DNA of 38,676 nucleotides from an uncultured bacterium (GTDB lineage: Bacteria; Bacillota; Clostridia; Lachnospirales; Lachnospiraceae). Positions 25,079 to 32,217 of the stretch are shown here, piece by piece. A program made the translations under genes and the position numbers. Position 1 is the stretch's first letter. Every line of letters begins with the position of its first letter. The notes under the pieces were generated by a model, which saw only the letters and a program-made list of their open reading frames with translations, searched no databases and had not been told where the DNA came from. Where the stretch lies: contig CAMFGH010000015.1 in the NCBI GenBank assembly GCA_945949875.1, positions 1 to 38,676 on the forward strand. The letters run 5' to 3'.

Positions 25079-27601
25079 ATGGGTTATTACAAAGAGCCAA
25101 TTGCAAAGAGCGAACGTATCACGAGATTAGTCGAACATCTTTATGCAAAGATGCCGGAAATTGAAGCGGCAAGAGCGGAGCTGATCACAGAGTCTTATAA
25201 AATGACCGAAGGAGAACCGGTCATTATGAGACGTGCAAAAGCGTATGCACATATTTTGGAAAATATTCCGATTATTATTCGTGATGAAGAATTGATCGTC
25301 GGATCTACTACCATTGCACCGAGAGGCTGTCAGACCTATCCGGAGTTTTCCTGGGAATGGCTGGAGGCAGAGTTTGAAACGGTAGAAACCAGAGCCGCAG
25401 ATCCGTTCTACATCTCGGATGAAACGAAAAAGAAATTACATGAAGCAAATAAATATTGGAAGGGAAGAACCACCAGTGAACTGGCTACTTCCTATATGGC
25501 ACCGGAAACACTGAAGTCCATGGAACATAATATTTTTACGCCGGGCAATTATTTCTATAATGGTGTAGGCCATATTACCGTAAAATATGATGAAGTTCTG
25601 GCAATCGGTTTTGAAGGGATTGCAGCGAAGGCACAGGCAGAACTGGATAAATGTGATTTTGGCGATGAGGATTATGCAAAACGTTCCCGTTTCCTGCAGG
25701 CAGTTCTGATCTGCTGTGATGCAACCATCGGTTATGCAAAACGATATGCTGATCTGGCAAAGAAAATGGCAGGCGAAACAGCAGATGCAGCCAGAAAAGC
25801 AGAACTTCTTCAGATCGCACAAAACTGTGAAAGAGTACCGGCTAAGGGTGCTTCAAGCTTTTATGAAGCGATGCAGAGCTTCTGGTTTGTACAGCAGCTT
25901 CTTCAGCTGGAGTCCAGTGGACATTCCATTTCTCCGGGACGTTTTGACCAGTACTTATATCCTTATTACAAAGCAGATCTGGATGCAGGTAAACTGACCA
26001 GAGAATTTGCACAGGAACTGTTAGACTGCTTCTGGGTAAAATTAAATGACCTGAATAAATGCAGGGATGCTGCCAGCGCAGAAGGATTTGCGGGATACAG
26101 TTTATTCCAGAACCTGATCGTAGGCGGACAGGATGAAAACGGACGGGACGTAACCAATGATCTGTCCTTTATGTGTATCACCGCTTCCATGCATGTATTT
26201 TTACCGGCACCATCTCTTTCCATCAGAGTATGGAACGGATCGCCACATGATCTGCTGGTACATGCAGCAAAACTGACCAGAACCGGTATCGGACTCCCTG
26301 CTTATTATAATGACGAAGTGATCATACCGGCCCTGATGAGCAGGGGTGTCAGTTTGGAAGATGCCAGAACCTATAACATCATCGGCTGCGTAGAGCCTCA
26401 GAAGGCAGGAAAGACAGAAGGCTGGCATGATGCAGCGTTCTTTAATATGTGCAGACCGTTAGAACTGGTATTCTCAAATGGTATGGATAAAGGAGAAAGA
26501 ATCAGTATCCAGACCGGCGAGGTAGAAGACTTAAAGACCTTTGAAGATTTCTTTGAAGCATATAAAGCCCAGATGAAATATCAGATTTCTCTGCTGGTAA
26601 ATGCAGATAACGCCATTGACATGGCTCACATGGAAAGATGTCCTCTTCCATTTGAATCCTCTATGGTGGACGATTGTATTGCAAGAGGAAAAGCACTTCA
26701 GGAAGGCGGAGCTATTTACAACTTTACCGGACCACAGGGCTTTGGTATCGCAAACGTAGCAGATTCCTTATATGCGATCAAAAAACTGGTTTATGATGAA
26801 AAGAAGATTTCCCTTGCAGATTTCAAACGTGCATTAGCACTGAACTATGGCCAGGGATTTGATGATATCACCGTTGCAGAACTGACCGCACAGATTGTAA
26901 AACAGCTGCAGGAGGCAGGCAAAACGGTTTCCGATGAAGATATCAGAACCATTGCTCAGACGGTAAAGAATACGCAGCCTTCTGAAGCGGATAAGAAAAT
27001 GTGTGCAGACCTGCTTGAAATGATTGCCGGGCTGGATAAGTTTGGAAATGATATTGACACAGTAGATATGCTGGCAAGAGAGGCCGCCTATACCTACACC
27101 AAGCCACTGCAGAAGTTCAAAAACCCAAGAGGCGGTATTTATCAGGCAGGTGTATATCCGGTATCGGCAAACGTGCCACTGGGTGGACAGACAGGAGCTA
27201 CCCCGGATGGACGACTGGCACACAAACCGGTAGCAGACGGGGTATCACCGTCCTCTGGATACGATGTGAACGGGCCTACCGCCACAGCCAATTCCGTGGC
27301 AAAACTGGATCATGGAATCGCCAGCAACGGTACTCTGTTTAATCAGAAATTCCATCCATCAGCATTAAGCGGTGAGGAAGGAATCAACAATTTCGTAAAT
27401 CTGATCCGAAGCTATTTTGATCAGAAAGGAATGCACGTACAGTTCAATGTAGTGTCCAGGGAAACTCTGCTGGATGCTCAGGCACACCCGGAAAACTATA
27501 AGAGTCTGGTAGTCAGGGTTGCCGGTTACAGTGCACACTTCACATCCCTTTCCAAATCTTTGCAGGATGACATCATCCGGCGTACAGAGCAGGGCTTTTA
27601 G
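25079..27601 (+). CDS. B12-independent glycyl radical diol dehydratase (propanediol/glycerol dehydratase type)
   Basis: This 840-aa glycyl radical enzyme probably dehydrates 1,2-propanediol to propionaldehyde without cobalamin, inside the compartment. The active-site Cys-x-Glu motif is IIGCVEPQK (C437, E439), as in diol dehydratases. The glycyl radical loop near the C-terminus is VVRVAGYSAHF, with G816. ATG 25079 is preferred: GGAGG lies 9 nt upstream and the next residues match the family (MGYYKEPIAKSERI). The open frame continues upstream to 24878 but crosses the promoter and leader. No N-terminal encapsulation extension is visible, so the enzyme may enter by binding other cargo. Pyruvate formate-lyase is excluded by the Cys-x-Glu motif in place of the Cys-Cys pair. 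Confidence 0.93.
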   Translation: MGYYKEPIAKSERITRLVEHLYAKMPEIEAARAELITESYKMTEGEPVIMRRAKAYAHILENIPIIIRDEELIVGSTTIAPRGCQTYPEFSWEWLEAEFETVETRAADPFYISDETKKKLHEANKYWKGRTTSELATSYMAPETLKSMEHNIFTPGNYFYNGVGHITVKYDEVLAIGFEGIAAKAQAELDKCDFGDEDYAKRSRFLQAVLICCDATIGYAKRYADLAKKMAGETADAARKAELLQIAQNCERVPAKGASSFYEAMQSFWFVQQLLQLESSGHSISPGRFDQYLYPYYKADLDAGKLTREFAQELLDCFWVKLNDLNKCRDAASAEGFAGYSLFQNLIVGGQDENGRDVTNDLSFMCITASMHVFLPAPSLSIRVWNGSPHDLLVHAAKLTRTGIGLPAYYNDEVIIPALMSRGVSLEDARTYNIIGCVEPQKAGKTEGWHDAAFFNMCRPLELVFSNGMDKGERISIQTGEVEDLKTFEDFFEAYKAQMKYQISLLVNADNAIDMAHMERCPLPFESSMVDDCIARGKALQEGGAIYNFTGPQGFGIANVADSLYAIKKLVYDEKKISLADFKRALALNYGQGFDDITVAELTAQIVKQLQEAGKTVSDEDIRTIAQTVKNTQPSEADKKMCADLLEMIAGLDKFGNDIDTVDMLAREAAYTYTKPLQKFKNPRGGIYQAGVYPVSANVPLGGQTGATPDGRLAHKPVADGVSPSSGYDVNGPTATANSVAKLDHGIASNGTLFNQKFHPSALSGEEGINNFVNLIRSYFDQKGMHVQFNVVSRETLLDAQAHPENYKSLVVRVAGYSAHFTSLSKSLQDDIIRRTEQGF

Positions 27602-27641
27602 AAGAAGCAAGGACGCGGCAGGGCTTCTGGAAGAAGCAGGG
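27589..27641 (+). repeat. Short tandem duplication of the 3' end of the diol dehydratase gene
   Basis: GCAGGGCTTTTAGAAGAAGC begins at 27589 and includes the TAG stop. It is repeated as GCAGGGCTTCTGGAAGAAGC from 27618, with starts 29 bp apart. The second copy lies outside the gene. Confidence 0.7.
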
Positions 27642-27716
27642 TATTTTGCAAAGAAGCTTTAAGGAAAACAGAAAATAGATGACATAAAGCAATATAGTAA
27701 TATAAAGGAAAAACTT

Positions 27717-28511
27717 ATGGAGAATTATCTTCAGACAAAAGGAAGAATATTTGATATCCAGAGATACTCCATTCACGACGGCCAGGGCATCCGGACCATT
27801 GTATTTTTAAAGGGCTGTGTGCTCCGGTGCCGGTGGTGTTGCAATCCGGAATCTCAGGAATACGGGATACAGACCATGATGGTACAGGGAAAACCAAAGA
27901 CCATCGGCCGGGATGTAACAGTAGCAGAAGTCATGGAGACAGTCCTGAAGGATCAGACCTACTACCGCAGAACCGGTGGAGGGCTTACTCTTTCCGGTGG
28001 CGAAAGCCTTTGCCAGGCGGAGTTCGCAAGAGACCTTTTACGGGCAACCAAAGCATACGGGATCAGCACAGCCATGGAAAGTATGGCGGGTCTGCCTTAT
28101 GAAAAGATCGAAATGCTGCTTCCTTATCTGGATACATACCTGATGGATATCAAACATATCAATCCGCACAAACACAAAGAATTTACCGGCAAATCCAATG
28201 AGCTGATGTTAGAGAATGCCAGAAGGGTAGCTGAGTCCGGCCGGACAGAGCTGGTCATCAGGGTACCGGTCATCCCGACTTTTAATGATAAGCCTGATGA
28301 GATCAAAGACATCGCACAATTTGCCGATAAACTGCCGGGGGTAAAGAAAATCCACCTTTTGCCATATCACAGACTGGGCCAGGATAAATATGAAGGCCTG
28401 GGCCGGGAATATCTGATGGGTGATATCATGCCGCCGACAAACGAATATATGGATATGCTGAAAAGGGTAGTGGAGCAGAACTCAAGGCTCACCTGCCAGA
28501 TAGGAGGTTAG
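27717..28511 (+). CDS. Glycyl radical enzyme activating enzyme (radical SAM), compact form
   Basis: This 264-aa radical SAM protein makes the glycyl radical on the upstream dehydratase. The [4Fe-4S] motif CxxxCxxC is C34, C38 and C41 (KGCVLRCRWCCNPES), with an extra Cys at 42. The SAM-binding LTLSGGES and the C-terminal LLPYHRLGQDKYEGL are also typical. Most activases of dehydratases and decarboxylases carry a ferredoxin-like insert with two more clusters after this motif. Here the sequence runs straight from NPES to the next strand and no further Cys cluster is seen, so it has the size and layout of PflA. AAAGGAA precedes the ATG. Confidence 0.92.
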   Translation: MENYLQTKGRIFDIQRYSIHDGQGIRTIVFLKGCVLRCRWCCNPESQEYGIQTMMVQGKPKTIGRDVTVAEVMETVLKDQTYYRRTGGGLTLSGGESLCQAEFARDLLRATKAYGISTAMESMAGLPYEKIEMLLPYLDTYLMDIKHINPHKHKEFTGKSNELMLENARRVAESGRTELVIRVPVIPTFNDKPDEIKDIAQFADKLPGVKKIHLLPYHRLGQDKYEGLGREYLMGDIMPPTNEYMDMLKRVVEQNSRLTCQIGG

Positions 28512-28514
28512 GAC

Positions 28515-28892
28515 ATGGGATATACGGATAACATGAGTCCGGAAGAAAAACAGCGTATCGTCCAGGAACTGGTTCCGGGCAAACAGATTACACTGGCTCA
28601 TATTATTGCGAACCCGGACCGCGTCCTCTACGAAAAGCTGGGATTGGATCCTGCCATCGATTATGCAAAATCAGCCATTGGTGTCATGACCGTATCACCG
28701 GCGGAAACAGCAATTATTATCGCAGATATCGCAATGAAAGCTTCCGGAATCGATCTTGGATTTGTTGACAGGTTTAGTGGTTCCCTGATCATCACCGGGA
28801 CAGTCTCGGAAGTGGAAGCTTCTGTACAGGCCATATTGGACTATGCAGATGAAACATTAAAATATACGATCTGCGAGATAACAAGAACCTGA
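28515..28892 (+). CDS. pduU: Microcompartment shell protein, circularly permuted BMC-H (EutS/PduU type)
   Basis: This 125-aa shell protein is of the permuted BMC type. The N-terminus (RIVQELVPGKQITLAHIIANPD) matches the EutS/PduU pattern that forms a small beta barrel on the hexamer. The core segments AIGVMTVSPAETAIIIADIAMKASGID and VDRFSGSLIITGTVSEVEASVQAIL follow. GGAGG lies 7 nt upstream of the ATG. It lies 3 bp after the activase gene and one base before the GTPase gene, so these are certainly co-transcribed. Confidence 0.92.
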   Translation: MGYTDNMSPEEKQRIVQELVPGKQITLAHIIANPDRVLYEKLGLDPAIDYAKSAIGVMTVSPAETAIIIADIAMKASGIDLGFVDRFSGSLIITGTVSEVEASVQAILDYADETLKYTICEITRT

Positions 28893-28893
28893 T

Positions 28894-29421
28894 ATGAAAA
28901 AAATCATATTAGTGGGCAGAAGTGAAACCGGTAAGACAACACTCAGGCAGGCACTCAAAGGAGAAACCATTCACTATCATAAGACCCAATACGTGAATTA
29001 TTTCGATGTGGTCATCGATACGCCCGGTGAGTATGCGCAGACAGCATCCCTGGGAAGGGCACTTGCCTTATACACTTATGAAGCGGATGTATGCGGACTT
29101 CTGCTTTCGGCAATTGAACCCTATTCCCTGTATCCGCCATGCTGCACTTCATCCACCAATCGGGAGTGCATCGGAATCGTCACAAAAATCAATCACCCCA
29201 GGGCAAATGCAGAGCGGGCAGAGCGATGGCTCAGACTGGCAGGCTGCAAAAAAATCTTCCGGGTTGATTCGAAAACAGGCGAGGGTATTCCGGAAATACT
29301 GGAGTATCTGAGCGAAGAAGGGGACGTTCTTCCCTGGCTTGAAGACGAAAAAGATAAAAAAAGGAAGAAAACAACCAAAACACAAGAGAAAACCACAAAA
29401 AACAATAAAAACAACACGTAA
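28894..29421 (+). CDS. pduV: EutP/PduV-like small GTPase with Lys/Thr/Asn-rich tail
   Basis: This 175-aa protein is of the EutP/PduV group of compartment-associated P-loop proteins. Motifs are G1 GRSETGKTTLRQAL at residues 7-20, G3 DTPGEYAQT, and a G4-like TKINH in place of the usual NKxD. Its job is not settled; PduV has been linked to positioning of compartments. From about residue 150 the chain becomes a low-complexity tail (KDKKRKKTTKTQEKTTKNNK) encoded by A-rich DNA. That same DNA holds the upstream repeats of the second promoter, so the tail may be a by-product of a regulatory sequence. Confidence 0.85.
   Translation: MKKIILVGRSETGKTTLRQALKGETIHYHKTQYVNYFDVVIDTPGEYAQTASLGRALALYTYEADVCGLLLSAIEPYSLYPPCCTSSTNRECIGIVTKINHPRANAERAERWLRLAGCKKIFRVDSKTGEGIPEILEYLSEEGDVLPWLEDEKDKKRKKTTKTQEKTTKNNKNNT
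29371..29400. promoter_or_regulatory. AAACCACAAAA-type repeats upstream of the second microcompartment promoter
   Basis: AAAACCACAAAA ends at 29400, exactly 26 bp before the -35 box. This is the same spacing as the second repeat at the first promoter. A looser copy, AAAACAACCAAAA, lies just upstream at 29368-29380. The motif lies inside the coding sequence of the GTPase tail. Confidence 0.5.
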
Positions 29422-29426
29422 AAATG

Positions 29427-29455
29427 TTGACTTTGTTGTGTTTACAACCTATAAT
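29427..29455 (+). promoter_or_regulatory. Predicted internal promoter before the aldolase gene
   Basis: TTGACT (29427-29432) and TATAAT (29450-29455) have a 17-bp spacer, the same hexamers and spacing as the first promoter. The spacer includes a small inverted repeat (GTTGT/ACAAC). The aldolase start at 29507 would be about 45 nt into the transcript. Confidence 0.75.
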
Positions 29456-29506
29456 GGGGACATAATACAACAAATTTAACGTTGGTATCAAGGAGGAAAA
29501 GATATT

Positions 29507-30310
29507 ATGTTAAACGAATTTGAGATCAAAAAACAGATTTGTGACATCGGTAAGAGAATCTACAACAGAAACATGGTTGCTGCAAACGATGGTAACATTT
29601 CCGTAAAATTGAATGACCACGAATTCCTTTGCACACCGACAGGCGTTTCCAAAGGCTTCATGACACCTGAATTCATTTGTAAAGTAGATGAAAAAGGTAA
29701 TGTCCTTCAGGCAAACAAAGGCTTCAAACCTTCATCTGAGATCAAAATGCACATGAGAGTATATGAAAGAAGACCGGACGTAGGTGCTGTTGTACATGCT
29801 CATCCTACTTTTGCAACATCTTTTGCTATTGCAGGTATTCCGCTGACTCAGCCGATCATGCCTGAAGCAGTTATTGCATTGGGATGTGTTCCCCTTGCAA
29901 AATATGGCAGACCATCTACTATGGAAATTCCGGATTCTCTGGAAGAATATCTTCCTTACTTTGACCAGGTTCTTCTGGCTCAGCACGGTGCTTTAACATG
30001 GAGTACAGACCTCCTTTCCGCATACCACAAGATGGAATCTGTAGAATTCTATGCAGAATTATTATACAAAGCAAAAATGCTTGGCGGTCCTAAGGAATTT
30101 ACACCGGAACAGGTAGAAGATCTGTATGAGATCAGAAGACAGTTCGGTATGAAAGGTAAACATCCCGCTGATCTTTGTCCAAACGCTAAAGCTGGCAAAC
30201 CAAGCTGCCATTCCTGCAGTGGTGGATGCCACAGCAAAGCAGCATCAGGCGCAAGCGCTGATACAGTAGCTGAAATCACAAAGAAAGTTATGGAACAGTT
30301 AGGACTTTAA
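29507..30310 (+). CDS. fucA: L-fuculose-1-phosphate aldolase (class II) with C-terminal encapsulation peptide
   Basis: The enzyme cleaves L-fuculose-1-P (and probably rhamnulose-1-P) to DHAP and L-lactaldehyde, the precursor of propanediol. The 267-aa protein has zinc ligands H97 and H99 (VVHAHPTFA) and H160 (LAQHGALTW), and the catalytic Glu E78 (SSEIKMH). The 63-residue gap between the histidines matches FucA. The E. coli enzyme is about 215 aa. The extra C-terminal part has a cysteine-rich segment (C224, C234, C237, C241) and then an amphipathic helix, ADTVAEITKKVMEQLGL, typical of encapsulation peptides. AAGGAGG precedes the ATG. This gene marks the compartment as a fucose/rhamnose type. 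Confidence 0.93.
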   Translation: MLNEFEIKKQICDIGKRIYNRNMVAANDGNISVKLNDHEFLCTPTGVSKGFMTPEFICKVDEKGNVLQANKGFKPSSEIKMHMRVYERRPDVGAVVHAHPTFATSFAIAGIPLTQPIMPEAVIALGCVPLAKYGRPSTMEIPDSLEEYLPYFDQVLLAQHGALTWSTDLLSAYHKMESVEFYAELLYKAKMLGGPKEFTPEQVEDLYEIRRQFGMKGKHPADLCPNAKAGKPSCHSCSGGCHSKAASGASADTVAEITKKVMEQLGL

Positions 30311-30330
30311 TAACGGAAGGGGAAACCCTT

Positions 30331-30813
30331 ATGAATGAGAAAGAAATCATTAGAAAAACAGTAGAGTCAGTCCTAAGCAGTTATACGCCTCTGCAGGATA
30401 TGAACCTGAAGCTGGCCACTGCCCTGATTGAAAAGGTAGAGCAGAAGGCAACAGAGATGGGACTTCCTGTAGTGGTAGCTGTTTCCGATAAGGCAGGCAG
30501 ACCGGTAGCCATCCACTGCATGGATGGTGCTTATATAGGAAGTTTTGATGTTGCACTGAATAAAACTTACACCTGTGCAGCGTTTAAAATGTCCACAAAA
30601 GTGCTGGGAGAACTGGCACAGCCGGGTGCAGAGCTGTATGGAATACAGTATACCAATGAGGGCAAAATCGTAATTTTTGGAGGAGGAGAACCTCTGATGA
30701 TCGGGGACCGTTTGATCGGGGCACTGGGAGTCAGTGGCGGAACAGCCCAGCAGGATACAGCCCTTGCTGCTTATGGAAAAGACATCTTGAAGGAGGTATT
30801 ACAGTGCCAATAA
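30331..30813 (+). CDS. GlcG/HbpS-family (PduO C-terminal-like) protein with N-terminal encapsulation-type helix
   Basis: This 160-aa protein matches the GlcG/HbpS fold (DUF336), also found as the C-terminal domain of PduO: VVVAVSDKAGRPVAIHCMDGAYIGS, LNKTYTCAAFKMST, GIQYTNEGKIVIFGGGEPL and GALGVSGGTAQQD. The PduO adenosyltransferase domain is absent, as expected without B12. The first 16 residues (KEIIRKTVESVLSSY) resemble an encapsulation helix. The role in glycyl-radical compartments is unknown; cofactor or heme binding is only a family-level suggestion. Its last codons overlap the pduP start by 10 bp. Confidence 0.82.
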   Translation: MNEKEIIRKTVESVLSSYTPLQDMNLKLATALIEKVEQKATEMGLPVVVAVSDKAGRPVAIHCMDGAYIGSFDVALNKTYTCAAFKMSTKVLGELAQPGAELYGIQYTNEGKIVIFGGGEPLMIGDRLIGALGVSGGTAQQDTALAAYGKDILKEVLQCQ

Positions 30814-32195
30814 GTGAGAGCATGGTACAGGATATTGTATCAGAAGTTATGGCTAAAATGCAGATTGCTGAAGCTCCTTCCGGAAAGCATGGCGTGTTCA
30901 AGGATATGAACGAAGCTATCGCTGCCGCACAGAAAGCTCAGAAAATCGTTAGAGATCTTTCCATGGACCAGAGAGAAAAGATCATTTCTAACATTCGTAA
31001 AAAAACACATGAGTGTGCTGAAATCATGGCCAGAATGGGTGTAGATGAAACCGGTATGGGTAACGTACCACATAAGATTCTGAAACATCATCTGGTAGCT
31101 GATAAAGTACCCGGAACAGAAGATATTACAACAGAAGCTTACTCAGGAGACAGAGGTCTTACTCTGGTTGAGATGGGACCATTTGGTGTCATTGGTGCGA
31201 TCACTCCATGTACCAATCCTTCCGAAACCGTTCTCTGCAACTCCATGGGTATGATCGCAGGTGGAAACACGGTAGTATTTAACCCACATCCACAGGCTAT
31301 CAAAACTTCTATTTATGCCATCAATCTGGTAAACGAAGCTTCTTTGGAAGCAGGTGGGCCGGACAATGTGGCTTGTACTGTAGAAAGACCTACTCTGGAA
31401 ACCAGTGATATTATGATGCACCATCCGGCAATCCAGCTGATCGCAGCAACCGGTGGCCCGGGTGTTGTAACCGCAGTTCTTTCTTCCGGAAGACGTGGTA
31501 TCGGTGCAGGGGCTGGTAACCCACCGGCATTGGTAGATGAGACAGCTGATATCAGAAAAGCTGCAGCAGACATTGTAAATGGTTGTACATTCGATAATAA
31601 CCTTCCTTGCATCGCTGAGAAGGAAATCGTAGCAGTAGAAAGCGTAGTCGATGAACTGTTACATTATATGGTAACAGAGCAGGGCTGCTATCTGGCATCC
31701 AAAGAAGAGCAGGATAAACTGATCGCTCATGTATTTACAGAAAAGGGTGCACTGAACAGAAAAGCAGTGGGACGTAGTGCCAAAGCCCTTCTGGCAGCCA
31801 TCGGTGTAGACGTACCGGATAACATCCGCTGCATCACTTTTGTAGGTGAAAAAGAGAATAAGCTGATCGCAGAAGAGCTTATGATGCCGATTCTGGGTAT
31901 TGTTCCTGCAAAAGATTTTGACGATGCAGTAGAAAAAGCAGTTTGGTTAGAGCATGGCAACCGCCATTCCGCTCACATTCACTCCAAGAATGTTGACAGA
32001 ATCACCAAATATGCGAAAGCTCTGGATACCGCTATTCTGGTTAAGAACGGTCCATCCTATGCAGCACTTGGCTTCGGCGGTGAAAGCATCTGTACTTTCA
32101 CGATCGCCAGCAGAACCGGTGAAGGCTTAACCAGTGCAAAATCCTTTACCAAGAAGAGACGCTGCGTAATGACAGACAGTCTTTGCATTCGATAA
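30804..32195 (+). CDS. pduP: CoA-acylating propionaldehyde dehydrogenase
   Basis: PduP oxidises propionaldehyde with NAD+ and CoA to propionyl-CoA inside the compartment. The 463-aa protein begins with an encapsulation helix (SESMVQDIVSEVMAKMQ). It continues with the aldehyde dehydrogenase fold: GPFGVIGAITPCTNPSET, LIAATGGPGVV, and the catalytic C269 in FDNNLPCIAEKE. The GTG start at 30804 is supported by AAGGAGG 7 nt upstream and by the helix that follows. It overlaps the GlcG-like gene by 10 bp. The NADH it makes is presumably reoxidised by the alcohol dehydrogenase encoded next. Confidence 0.95.
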   Translation: MPISESMVQDIVSEVMAKMQIAEAPSGKHGVFKDMNEAIAAAQKAQKIVRDLSMDQREKIISNIRKKTHECAEIMARMGVDETGMGNVPHKILKHHLVADKVPGTEDITTEAYSGDRGLTLVEMGPFGVIGAITPCTNPSETVLCNSMGMIAGGNTVVFNPHPQAIKTSIYAINLVNEASLEAGGPDNVACTVERPTLETSDIMMHHPAIQLIAATGGPGVVTAVLSSGRRGIGAGAGNPPALVDETADIRKAAADIVNGCTFDNNLPCIAEKEIVAVESVVDELLHYMVTEQGCYLASKEEQDKLIAHVFTEKGALNRKAVGRSAKALLAAIGVDVPDNIRCITFVGEKENKLIAEELMMPILGIVPAKDFDDAVEKAVWLEHGNRHSAHIHSKNVDRITKYAKALDTAILVKNGPSYAALGFGGESICTFTIASRTGEGLTSAKSFTKKRRCVMTDSLCIR

Positions 32196-32217
32196 TATAG
32201 AGAAAGGATGAAAAGAG

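Noticed and set aside
25079-27601. Radical enzyme considered as pyruvate formate-lyase or choline trimethylamine-lyase.
   Set aside because: The active-site motif GCVEP (Cys-x-Glu) and the Pdu-type neighbours with an aldolase fit diol dehydratase. PFL has adjacent cysteines, and a choline locus would have other partner genes.
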